Part shown: positions 26,015 through 33,770 of the stretch, in pieces | Numbering within the stretch: position 1 is the stretch's first letter | Layout of the letters: every line of letters begins with the position of its first letter | Origin: Kitasatospora setae KM-6054 | GTDB taxonomy: Bacteria > Actinomycetota > Actinomycetes > Streptomycetales > Streptomycetaceae | Assembly: GCF_000269985.1 (NCBI RefSeq) | Contig: NC_016109.1 | Coordinates: forward strand, 3,720,001-3,784,000 | Direction of reading: 5' to 3' | DNA: 64,000 nt | Made by a program: the position numbers and the translations under genes | Notes under the pieces: generated by a model | Told to the model about the DNA's origin: nothing | The model's database searches: none | Seen by the model: only the letters and a program-made list of their open reading frames with translations

Positions 26015-27511
26015 TCAGGCGGCTCGGACCGAGCCGGCGGTGTCGTGCGAGCGGTCGGCCCGGAGGCCGAGCAGGCCGCTCACCTGTTCGTGGGTGTGCA
26101 GGAACCACTCCCGGGCCCAGGGCGGGACGGCCCCGGCGCGCGCGGCGCGGCGGTAGGCGGTGGCGAGGTCCACCAGGTAGCGGGCGAGCGGGTGCGGGCT
26201 GCGCAGGTGGAGCGCGCCGTGCGCCGCGCCGAGGCTCCGCAGCAGGGCCGTCGCCAGTTCGCGGGCGGCCGGGTGCGGGAGGCCGGCCTCCGGGCCGACC
26301 CCCGTCCCGTGCGAGGCCAGCTCCAGCGCCTCGGCCACCCGCCGGTGCGGGCGGCCGGTCAGCGCGCCGACGTCCAGGGCCCGGCGGGGCCGGCGGAGCA
26401 TCATCTCCAGGGCGGTCGAGGCGAGTCGGTCCGCGTCCTCGCGGTCCACCTCGGCCACCGTGATGAGCCGGTTCTGCCGGGAGGAGAACTTCCGGCCGCG
26501 GTCGTGGATCGTGCCGAACGCCACGTGCTCCGACGTCCGCCCGCGGGCCGCCAGCACGTCGCGCAGGGCTCGCTGCAGCAGCGTCTGGTCGTCGCCGATG
26601 ACGTGCAGCATCAGGTCGGCGGCCGGGTCGCGGGCGAGGCTGTTGGCCACGTCCCGGAGGAAGTACAGCGAGGACCCGTTGGCCCGGGCCACCGGCACCA
26701 GGCCGTCCGGACGGCGCAGGCACCAGGTGCCGTTGACCGCCACCGCGGGGTGTTCGGCGAGCAGTTCGTGCAGCAGGGAGTCGAGCGGGCCGGTGACGGC
26801 GCTCTCCCGTTCGAAGTGGTCCACCTCGGCGTGCACGAGCCCCATGTCGGCGACCGCCAGGTCGACCATCCGGTCGACGAATCCGGGCCGGGGGTCGGTG
26901 GGGTCCGCCAGTCGGGCCCGCAGGGCGACCGGGTCCCGCAGTTCGGGGGGCACCGCGCGGTCCAGCCAGGGGTGGGCCGCGGTCAGCCGCTCGATGTCCG
27001 CCGCGCGTTCGCCCAGCACCATGTTCACCAGGGCGTACAGCACGCCGGCCGCGGTGTCGAAGCGCATCCCGGGCGGGATCGCCCGGGTCCGGGTGCGCGC
27101 CATGATCCAGTCCAGCAGGACCACTTGGCGACCGTGGTCGTTGACGAAGTAGTGCACCCGCACCTCGGCCCCGGCGGAGCGGAGCAGTCGGGCCAGCGAA
27201 CCGCCGATCAGCGTGCTGCGCAGCGCCCCGAGGTGCATCGGGTGCACCGGGTTGATGCTGGTGTGCTCGACGATCACGCGTCGGCCCCGCAGGTGCGTGC
27301 TCCACTCCTTCCAGTACGTGTGCTGGAAGGAGCGGGCGTACTCGCCGAGTTCGTGCCAGGGCAGGGGCGCCTGCCGGGGTGCGCCGGTCCGGTCGCGGTA
27401 GTGCAGCCGGCCGTCGCGGTTCCAGTGGACGGCGTGGGCCGGGTCGGCGTGGTCGCCGAGCAGTTCCCGCAGGAGCGGGTTGACCGGGAGGGAGTGGTCG
27501 CGGTCCCGCAT
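26015..27511 (-). CDS. Arginyl-tRNA synthetase-like protein, N-terminally truncated, altered HIGH motif
   Basis: A 498-residue class I synthetase paralogue of the ArgRS family. Family segments are clear: NPVHPMHLGALRSTLIG (~88-104), HYFVNDHGRQ, SLYFLRDVANSLARDP, HVIGDDQTLLQRALRDVL, a KMSKS-equivalent KFSSR (~341-345), and a C-terminal helical DALR-like domain ending VSGLLGLRA. Two oddities: the N-terminal tRNA-D-loop-binding domain of ArgRS is missing, and the second His of HxGH is Ala (HLGA). Like the CysRS-derived ligase MshC of mycothiol synthesis, it may activate an amino acid and pass it to a small amine rather than tRNA; tRNA charging is not excluded. Its ATG overlaps the dehydrogenase stop by one base. 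Confidence 0.78.
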   Translation of the reverse strand: MRDRDHSLPVNPLLRELLGDHADPAHAVHWNRDGRLHYRDRTGAPRQAPLPWHELGEYARSFQHTYWKEWSTHLRGRRVIVEHTSINPVHPMHLGALRSTLIGGSLARLLRSAGAEVRVHYFVNDHGRQVVLLDWIMARTRTRAIPPGMRFDTAAGVLYALVNMVLGERAADIERLTAAHPWLDRAVPPELRDPVALRARLADPTDPRPGFVDRMVDLAVADMGLVHAEVDHFERESAVTGPLDSLLHELLAEHPAVAVNGTWCLRRPDGLVPVARANGSSLYFLRDVANSLARDPAADLMLHVIGDDQTLLQRALRDVLAARGRTSEHVAFGTIHDRGRKFSSRQNRLITVAEVDREDADRLASTALEMMLRRPRRALDVGALTGRPHRRVAEALELASHGTGVGPEAGLPHPAARELATALLRSLGAAHGALHLRSPHPLARYLVDLATAYRRAARAGAVPPWAREWFLHTHEQVSGLLGLRADRSHDTAGSVRAA

Positions 27512-28467
27512 CACCAGCCTCCTTCCCAGGCGGCCACCGCGGCCTCGGACCGCGCCGCGGTGGGCGGGCGGTGCAGCAGCACCGTGTTGGTGAGGCCGTG
27601 GGCGGCGCAGTACCCGGGCGCCCCGGCCAGCAGCCGGCGGAAGTCCACGGCCGGGAGCAGGCGCGCGCCGGGCCGGTCGAGTCCCCGGCGGCGGAGGGCG
27701 TCCGCGATCCGCGCGGAGCGCTCGGGCGCCCACTCCTGGAGGACGGCGCACACCGGCATCAGCGCGAGCAGCAGTTCGCCGTGCCAGGGGACCGCGTCGG
27801 TCTCCTGTTCCAGCTGGTAGGCCAGGTAGTGCTCGGTGCCCTCCTCGAACCAGGCGTCGCCGGTCCGCAGGCCGGCCTCCACCTTCGCGATCAGCAGCGC
27901 GGCGGTCCCGGACGGGTCGGGTGCCTCGTCGTGCAGGCCGGCCAGGGTCCGGTCGACCAGGTCCCGCGCGGTGCGCAGGAGCGGTTCGTCCACCTGGTGC
28001 GCCAGGAGGCGGTCCCGCACGGCCGACTCGACGCTCAGCAGGTCGCCGGTGCTCCACCGGTGGCCGGCGGGCGGGGCGGCGGCCAGCAGGGCCCGGTCCA
28101 GCACGACCGCGTCGGGCAGGCCGGTCTCCCGGTACTCCACCGCGTCACCGACCCGCAGGGCGGCGACCGGACTGAACGCGGCGTCGGTGGACAGCAGGGT
28201 CGGCACGGTGAGCAGCGGCAGTCCCGCGTCGGCGGCGGCGACCTTGGCGCGGTCCATGACCGCGCCCGCCCCGACCGCCAGGATCCGTGTGGTTCCGGCG
28301 TCCGGCACCGGTGCGGGGCCGGTCTCGATCCGGGCCGCCCCGGCGCCGAGCAGGGGCGCGGCGGCGGCCCAGGCCCGCGGCGAGGTGACGACGAGGTCGG
28401 TCCGGCCGATCGGGCCGAGCCGGTCGAGGCCCTCGATGACGCGGATCCGGTCGTGGGTGGGTGGCAT
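27511..28467 (-). CDS. Glycerol-1-phosphate dehydrogenase-like (DHQS-fold) oxidoreductase
   Basis: A 318-residue protein of the iron/zinc-dependent dehydrogenase and dehydroquinate-synthase fold, closest in pattern to sn-glycerol-1-phosphate dehydrogenases (AraM/EgsA type). It shows a dinucleotide-binding VGAGAVMDRAKVAA, PTLLSTDAAFSPVAAL, GDLLSVESAV with the metal Asp, and two metal His in GTEHYLAYQLE and PWHGELLLALM. ATG 28467 has a strong CGGAGGACC ribosome site. In this operon it probably reduces a keto or aldehyde group, or oxidises an alcohol, perhaps handing an aldehyde to or from the neighbouring aldehyde-dehydrogenase-like enzyme. A lipid role is less likely in this setting. Confidence 0.72.
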   Translation of the reverse strand: MPPTHDRIRVIEGLDRLGPIGRTDLVVTSPRAWAAAAPLLGAGAARIETGPAPVPDAGTTRILAVGAGAVMDRAKVAAADAGLPLLTVPTLLSTDAAFSPVAALRVGDAVEYRETGLPDAVVLDRALLAAAPPAGHRWSTGDLLSVESAVRDRLLAHQVDEPLLRTARDLVDRTLAGLHDEAPDPSGTAALLIAKVEAGLRTGDAWFEEGTEHYLAYQLEQETDAVPWHGELLLALMPVCAVLQEWAPERSARIADALRRRGLDRPGARLLPAVDFRRLLAGAPGYCAAHGLTNTVLLHRPPTAARSEAAVAAWEGGW

Positions 28468-28502
28468 GGTGGTCCTCCGTCGGAACGGGCTCGGGAGCGG
28501 GC

Positions 28503-29672
28503 TCAGGAGCGGGGGAGGTGTCGGCCGGCGGGGGCGGACATCTCGAAGGGGACGAGCGCCGGCCCCGGGCGGACTCCTCGGGCCTGGCGGACGAACGTGG
28601 TGCGGCGGTAGCCGCCGAACGACGCCATCGCGTTCTCCTGGTCGTACTGGGTGGAGCCGATCGCGACGTGGCCGAAGTCGAGGGTCCCGAAGGACGGCAT
28701 CCGGCCGTGGACGGTGAGCCCGAGGGCGAAGTCGCCGAGTTCGAGCATCTGCCGCAGTTCCCGGTCGGAGCGGTAGCGGACCAGCGGCAGGATCGGGCAG
28801 TACTTCTCCTCCAGCACCACGGCGCTGTCCGCGGCGGCCTCCAGGACGGAGGTCTCGTACAGGTCGGGGCCGATCCGGCCGCCCGCCCGCAGCACGGTGC
28901 CGGCGGCGGGGTCGGTGATCCGGCGGTACCAGTCCTCGGCGTGCGCGGTGAGCAGCAGCGGGCCGACGTCCGTGGCGGGGTCGGTGTTCGGTCCGTAGCG
29001 GACTCCGTCCAGGACCCGGTCGAGTTCGGCGGTGAACCGGTCGAACACGGCGTCGGCGACGTAGACCCGCTCGGTGGCCAGGCAGTCCTGCGAACTGTTG
29101 AACAACCGGGTGGCCGCGACCGCCGCCGCGGCGGCCGCCGGGTCGGCGTCGGCCGCCACCACGAAGGCGCAGCACCCCGGCCCCTGGTAGACCATCCGGG
29201 TCCGCTCGGGGAGCCGCTGGTGGAGCCGCTCGGCCCGGGCCGGGCCGCCGCAGAACACCACCCCGGCCGCGTCCTCCCCGGTCCGCCGCTCGAACGACTC
29301 CCAGTCGTCCCGGTCGGCCCGCACGTCCAGCCCGGCCCGGCGGGCGATCGACACCACCCGCTCGACCACGTGCCGGCTGGCGGTGGCCGGGCGCACCAGG
29401 ACCCGGTTGCCCGGGAGCAGGGCCCCGACCGCGAACAGGACGAAGGAGTAGAGCGGGAGGGTGGCGGGGAGCCGCACGTGGACGGTGCCCAGCGGCACCC
29501 GTCCGGCCAGCCAGGCGACCTGGCGCCGGTCGAGCGCCAGCCCGGCGTCGGCCCACTGCCACTCGGTCTCCGCGGTGCGGACGGTCTCCACCGTCGCGGC
29601 CAGGGCGATCAGCTCCGGTTTCTCCTCGGCGAGCAGCCCTCTCAGGATTTCGAGTTTCCTCAGAATTTCCAT
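28503..29672 (-). CDS. Aldehyde dehydrogenase-superfamily protein lacking the usual general base
   Basis: A 389-residue ALDH-fold protein, ~100 residues shorter than most. The catalytic Cys is at ~197 in LFNSSQDCLATERVYV. Three standard residues are changed by manual alignment: the oxyanion Asn is Thr (LPATLPLYSF), the NAD-site Lys is Arg (VLVRPAT), and the general base Glu is Gln (~163, MVYQGPGCCAFVV). Loss of that Glu is a feature of CoA-acylating and reductive members, so it may reduce an activated acyl group to an aldehyde or make a thioester rather than oxidise to an acid. ATG 29672 has GGAGG upstream. It is the first gene of the leftward operon. Confidence 0.75.
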   Translation of the reverse strand: MEILRKLEILRGLLAEEKPELIALAATVETVRTAETEWQWADAGLALDRRQVAWLAGRVPLGTVHVRLPATLPLYSFVLFAVGALLPGNRVLVRPATASRHVVERVVSIARRAGLDVRADRDDWESFERRTGEDAAGVVFCGGPARAERLHQRLPERTRMVYQGPGCCAFVVAADADPAAAAAAVAATRLFNSSQDCLATERVYVADAVFDRFTAELDRVLDGVRYGPNTDPATDVGPLLLTAHAEDWYRRITDPAAGTVLRAGGRIGPDLYETSVLEAAADSAVVLEEKYCPILPLVRYRSDRELRQMLELGDFALGLTVHGRMPSFGTLDFGHVAIGSTQYDQENAMASFGGYRRTTFVRQARGVRPGPALVPFEMSAPAGRHLPRS

Positions 29673-30030
29673 CAGATCCTCCGGAACGGTTTGTGGCGAT
29701 CCTGTCGAGAAGGTCCGGCCGGTCAGTCCCAGCCGATGTCGCCACCCGATCCGACCACCACTGCGCCCCGGTTTTCCGCCACCGCACCGGACGGGACGGA
29801 GGAAGGCGCGGCAAAGATGGAAACGATTGCGGCGAAGGTGACGACGAAAAGGGAAGCCCGGATCACCGAAAAATCCAATCTGATCGGATGGATCATTTTC
29901 CTCGAGGCCGGATCCCAGTGTCTCCGCCCCCTTCGACAGCAATGCTTCCCGACCGCCTTCACCCGGTCCAGGGCTGCCGTTTGGCCTATGATTGACGTCC
30001 CGACCTGGCCAATACTCAATGGGGGGCAAA
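29673..30030. promoter_or_regulatory. Divergent promoter region of the biosynthetic island
   Basis: A 358-base non-coding region between the leftward operon and the rightward regulator gene. It is noticeably richer in A/T than the genes (for example around 29815-29900). For the regulator, a plausible -10 box TATGAT lies at 29987-29992, giving a ~30-base leader; no good -35 is seen. The ribosome site GGGGGGC precedes ATG 30031. This is the likely target of the LuxR-type regulator. Confidence 0.5.
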
Positions 30031-31041
30031 ATGGACAATGTCGGCGATTTTCAACGGCCGCCGACGGGATTGGGCGGCGTTGATGTCGCGGTGTACGCCG
30101 CAGTGGCCCAGGGGCACGGCGCGGACGGCGCGGACATGGCCCGCCGGGTGGGGTTACCGTTGGCCGAGACGCTCGACTCGCTGGCCAGGCTCTCCGCGTT
30201 CGGACTGGTCAGGGGGAGCCTCACCCAGCCGCCGGGAGTGGTGGCGGTCCATCCGGGGGTGGCTGCGGAGCTGGCCCTGCGGGACGCCATCGAGGGCGCG
30301 CGGGAGCGCCTGACCGGCCTGGAGGAATTGCGGGAGTCCATGCTTTCCTGCCTGCCCCACTACGGCGAGAGCGACCCGTCCGAAATCCTGCTCGAAGCCT
30401 CGGAGGTATCGGCGTTCCTCGCCGGCGAGATCAAGCGGGCCGAGCACGAGGTACTGACCGTCCAACCCGGCGGGGTGCGCAATCCGTCCACCCTCGACTC
30501 CGTGCTCTCCCAGGAGCTGGAAATGCTCGGCCGGGGAATCAGCCGGAGAATTCTCTACCAGCACACGGCGCGCGGATCGCTCGCCATGCAGTCCTTCGTG
30601 TCGTCCCTCTGCGCCGCAGGCGGAGAAGTCCGCACCGTGGACGTGCTGCCCGACCGCATGGTCGTCATCGATCGGCGTGTCTGCGTCATACCCCGTCGCC
30701 TCACGAATTCGGGCCCGCCGGCCGGGGTCGCCATCATGTCGCCGAGCACCATCGGGTTCGTCGTCGATCTTTTCCAGCGGCTGTGGGATTCGGCCACGCC
30801 TTTCACCGCCACCGAAGCGGTGCGGGAGGAGGTACTGGACGAGGTGAAGCGGGCCGTCCTGCACGCCCTGGCCCTGGGCCTGACCGACGAGACGGCGTCG
30901 CGCCGGCTGGGCATGTCCACCAGGACGTTCCGCCGCCACCTCTCGACCGCGATCTCCGACCTGGGCGCGACCAGCCGGTTCCAGGCCGCGGTGATGGCGG
31001 TGGAGCGGGGCGTCATCGAGCTCTCGCCCTCCGACGCCTGA
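30031..31041 (+). CDS. LuxR-type transcriptional regulator with TTA codon (cluster-situated)
   Basis: A 336-residue regulator. The N-terminal ~90 residues look like a winged helix of the TrmB kind (VAVYAAVAQGHGADGADMARRVGLPLAETLDSLARL), the middle is a ligand- or partner-binding domain, and the C-terminus is a LuxR/GerE helix-turn-helix (LGLTDETASRRLGMSTRTFRRHLSTAISDLGATSRFQA). Codon 42 is TTA (30154-30156), so translation should need the bldA leucyl-tRNA, tying expression to development. It diverges from the operon and is probably its activator. ATG 30031 was chosen for its ribosome site; an in-frame ATG at 30019 is less well placed. Confidence 0.83.
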   Translation: MDNVGDFQRPPTGLGGVDVAVYAAVAQGHGADGADMARRVGLPLAETLDSLARLSAFGLVRGSLTQPPGVVAVHPGVAAELALRDAIEGARERLTGLEELRESMLSCLPHYGESDPSEILLEASEVSAFLAGEIKRAEHEVLTVQPGGVRNPSTLDSVLSQELEMLGRGISRRILYQHTARGSLAMQSFVSSLCAAGGEVRTVDVLPDRMVVIDRRVCVIPRRLTNSGPPAGVAIMSPSTIGFVVDLFQRLWDSATPFTATEAVREEVLDEVKRAVLHALALGLTDETASRRLGMSTRTFRRHLSTAISDLGATSRFQAAVMAVERGVIELSPSDA

Positions 31042-31042
31042 C

Positions 31043-31089
31043 CCGGGGTCCGTCTTCCCGGCCCGTCCGGCCGGGAAGACGGACCCCGG
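31043..31089. terminator. Bidirectional terminator between the LuxR-type regulator and ArgRS genes
   Basis: A perfect 20-bp stem (31043-31062 with 31070-31089) with a 7-base loop fills the gap between the two convergent stop codons. Confidence 0.85.
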
Positions 31090-32853
31090 TCACATCCGCT
31101 CGGGGGCGCGCAGGCCGAGCAGGTCCAGGCCCTGCGCGAGGGTGTCCGCGGTGAGGCGGCACAGCGCCAGGCGGTTGGCCCGGCGGGCCGGGGTGTCGGC
31201 CTTCAGGACGGGGCAACTGCCGTAGAACTCGGTGAGCGCCTTCGCCAGGGCGAAGAGGTACCCGGCCAGCCGGTGCGGCTCGGCCTCGTCGGCCACCTCC
31301 CGGAGCACCTGCCCGAAGCCCTCGAGCTGCAGGATCAGGGCGCGCTCGGCGGGTTCGAGCGGCAGTCCGGGATCGACCTCCGGGGCCGGGTCGACCGCCT
31401 GGGCCTTCCCGAGCAGGGTGCGCAGCCGGGCGTGGGCGTACTGCAGGTAGACCCCGGTGTTGCCCTGGAGCGAGACCATCTGGTCGATGTCGAAGACGTA
31501 GTTCTTGGTGCGCGACGTCGAAAGGTCGGCGTACTTGACCGCTCCGATGCCGGCCGCCCGCGCGACGTCGTCGAGCTCCGCCTCGGAGAGCTCGTGCGGC
31601 TTGTCGGCGACCGCCCGGTGGGCCGCGGCGACGGCGGCGTCCAGCAGCTCGGCGAGCCGCACGGTGCCGCCCTCCCGGGTCTTGAACGGCGTTCCCCCGG
31701 GGCCCATGACCGTACCGAACGGGACGTGCACGGCCTCCACCCCGGCGGGCAGCCAGCCGGCCCGGCGGGCGGTGGCGAAGACCATCTTGAAGTGCAGCGA
31801 CTGCCGGGCGTCGACGACGTAGAGGATCCGGTCGGCGCGCAGCTCCCGGACCCGGTGCCGGAGCGTGGCCAGGTCGGTGGCCGCGTAGCCGTAGCCGCCG
31901 TCCTTCTTCCGGACGATCAGCGGCACCGGGGCGCCGTCCGGTCCCGTCACGTCCTCGAAGAAGACGCAGAGGGCGCCGTCGCTCTCGACCGCGGCACCGC
32001 TGTGCAGCAGTTCCTCGGCGACCTCGTCGAGGAGGTGGTTGTACGTGGACTCGCCGGCCGAGTCCGCCTCGGTCAGCAGGACCCCGAGCCGGTCGTACAG
32101 CTGCTGGAAGGCGGCGGTGGAGACCGCCACCAGCTCCCGCCAGGCCCCGGTCGTCGCCTCGTCGCCGGACTGCAGCGCGACCACCCGGCCGCGGGCCCGC
32201 TCGACGAAGTCCTGGTCCCGTTCGAACTCCTTGCGGGCCGCCCGGTACAGGGTGTCGAGGAGTGCCACCTGCGCGGCGGCGTCCCCCTGCTCGGCCCGGC
32301 CGTGCCAGCCGGCCTCCGGGTGCTCGTCGAGGTACTGGATCAGCATGCCGAACTGGGTGCCCCAGTCGCCGAGGTGGTTCTGCCGGACGACCTCCCCGCC
32401 GAGGAAGGACAGCACCCGCACCAGGGAGTCGCCGATGACCGTGGTGCGCAGGTGCCCGACGTGCATCTCCTTGGCGATGTTGGGCGCCGAGTAGTCGATG
32501 ACCGTCCTGCTGCCCGCCAGCGGGAGGCCCACACCGAGCCGCGGGGCGGCCAGCCGGGCCGTCACCTGCGCCCACAGCAGGCGGTCGGCGAGGCGGAGGT
32601 TGAGGAAGCCCGGCCCCGAGACGTCGGCCGCGAACGGCCCCGCCGCCAGCTCGGACCGCAGCGCCTCGGCCAGGTCGCGCGGCGGACGACCGGCCTCCTT
32701 GGCCAGGGCCAGTCCGACGTTCGACTGGAAGTCGGCGTGCTCGGACGGCCGGACCAGCGCGTCCCGACCGGACAGGTCCTCCGGCAGGACGCGGGCCATC
32801 GCCTCCCGCACCGCGCGCTCCGCCAGACCCATCGCGGCGAGTACCTCGGTCAC
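31090..32853 (-). CDS. argS: Arginyl-tRNA synthetase (probably a second, island-associated copy)
   Basis: A 587-residue complete class I ArgRS: N-terminal tRNA-binding domain (EHADFQSNVGLALAKEAG), HxGH in NIAKEMHVGHLRTTVIGD, GDWGTQFGMLIQYL, YGYAATDLATL, the degenerate KMSKS FKTREGG typical of this bacterial type, and a C-terminal DALR domain ending LLGLRAPERM. GTG 32853 has GGGGGGAAG upstream. It sits beside the biosynthetic genes and their regulator rather than with housekeeping genes. If the genome has another argS, this copy may be a target-duplicate resistance gene or may supply Arg-tRNA to the pathway. Convergent with the regulator and transcribed from its own promoter. Confidence 0.88.
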   Translation of the reverse strand: MTEVLAAMGLAERAVREAMARVLPEDLSGRDALVRPSEHADFQSNVGLALAKEAGRPPRDLAEALRSELAAGPFAADVSGPGFLNLRLADRLLWAQVTARLAAPRLGVGLPLAGSRTVIDYSAPNIAKEMHVGHLRTTVIGDSLVRVLSFLGGEVVRQNHLGDWGTQFGMLIQYLDEHPEAGWHGRAEQGDAAAQVALLDTLYRAARKEFERDQDFVERARGRVVALQSGDEATTGAWRELVAVSTAAFQQLYDRLGVLLTEADSAGESTYNHLLDEVAEELLHSGAAVESDGALCVFFEDVTGPDGAPVPLIVRKKDGGYGYAATDLATLRHRVRELRADRILYVVDARQSLHFKMVFATARRAGWLPAGVEAVHVPFGTVMGPGGTPFKTREGGTVRLAELLDAAVAAAHRAVADKPHELSEAELDDVARAAGIGAVKYADLSTSRTKNYVFDIDQMVSLQGNTGVYLQYAHARLRTLLGKAQAVDPAPEVDPGLPLEPAERALILQLEGFGQVLREVADEAEPHRLAGYLFALAKALTEFYGSCPVLKADTPARRANRLALCRLTADTLAQGLDLLGLRAPERM

Positions 32854-32930
32854 GTGCGACTTCCCCCCAGTGCTGTGCGCCCCGGGTCGTCGGCCGCCGT
32901 CGGCCGCCGACCCGGCAGACTTCCGAGCTA

Positions 32931-32948
32931 GGTAATATATCACATACC
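32931..32948 (-). promoter_or_regulatory. AT-rich promoter/operator element of argS
   Basis: The 18-base GGTAATATATCACATACC stands out in a GC-rich leader 78 bases before the argS start. It has GGTA/TACC ends, and on the minus strand TATATT could serve as -10. Downstream, an 8-bp stem CCGGGTCG...CGACCCGG (about 32882-32915) could form in the transcript leader. Confidence 0.4.
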
Positions 32949-32988
32949 AGATGGGCCGAGGCGCGCCTCCGGAAGGCGCGGGCGGCCC

Positions 32989-33747
32989 TCAGGCGTCGAA
33001 GTCGTACTCCAGGACGTACGAGGCCGAGTCCAGCACCATCTCGTTGACCTCCACCGCCTGCCCGTCCTCGGCGAACGCGATCCGGTGCACCAGGAACACC
33101 GGGGTGCCGGGCGCCAGCGCCAGCCGCTCCGCCTCGTCGCCGGCGGGCATCCGGGAGCGGATCTGCTCCTGGAAGTGCACCGGCTTGTGCCCCAGTTCGG
33201 CGAGCCGGGCGTAGGTGCCGCCGGGGCCGGTGTCCGGGTCGGTGATCCGGCTGCCGGCGACCAACGCGGCCGGCAGGTACGAGTCGGAGAGCAGCACCGG
33301 CTTGCCGTCCAGCACGAAGCGGCGGCTGCGCACGCAGGCCGGCTCGTCGCCCTTGAGGCCGAGCACGGCGGCGATCCGCCCGGGCGCCCCGCGCTCGGTC
33401 ACGCTCAGCTGGTCGACCGTCAGCTCGCGGGAGGCTATGTCCGCCGACCAGACCGACTCGCCGCCGCCCCAGGTGCGGCCGGAGAGCCGCTGGATGCCGC
33501 GCCGCCGTATCGGCCGGAACTCCCGGACGAAGACGCCGACGCCCCGGCGGGCCTCCGCCACCCCCTGGTCCTTGAGGACGCCGAGGGCCTGGCGGGCCGT
33601 CATCCTGGCCACGCCGTACGTCGCCATCAGGTCGTTCTCGCCCGGGAGCCGGTCGCCGGGGCGGTAGCGGCCGGAGTCGATGTCGCGCCTGAGGTCCTCG
33701 GCGATCCGCTGGTACTTGGGCTGCGGGGCGGGTGGGTGACTGGTCAT
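32989..33747 (-). CDS. GntR/HutC-family transcriptional regulator
   Basis: A 252-residue regulator with an N-terminal GntR winged helix (PKYQRIAEDLRRDIDSGRYRPGDRLPGENDLMATYGVARMTARQALGVL in outline, ~residues 10-58) and a C-terminal UTRA effector domain ending in VNEMVLDSASYVLEYDFDA. UTRA domains usually bind sugars, amino acids or other small metabolites. Three TCTAGA-centred sites lie just upstream (33771-33842), suggesting autoregulation and control of the divergent ATPase gene. It is not obviously part of the biosynthetic island. Confidence 0.87.
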   Translation of the reverse strand: MTSHPPAPQPKYQRIAEDLRRDIDSGRYRPGDRLPGENDLMATYGVARMTARQALGVLKDQGVAEARRGVGVFVREFRPIRRRGIQRLSGRTWGGGESVWSADIASRELTVDQLSVTERGAPGRIAAVLGLKGDEPACVRSRRFVLDGKPVLLSDSYLPAALVAGSRITDPDTGPGGTYARLAELGHKPVHFQEQIRSRMPAGDEAERLALAPGTPVFLVHRIAFAEDGQAVEVNEMVLDSASYVLEYDFDA

Positions 33748-33770
33748 GGCGGCGGACTTCCTTCCCCTCT

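Noticed and set aside
16563-32853. Phosphonate or classical N-N bond cluster
   Set aside because: No PepM phosphomutase, no MetRS-cupin fusion and no flavin N-hydroxylase is present. The ArgRS-like and G1PDH-like genes alone do not support it.
32854-32930. A T-box riboswitch in the argS leader
   Set aside because: The leader is short, with no specifier loop, T-box sequence or terminator/antiterminator pair. Only one ordinary hairpin is seen.
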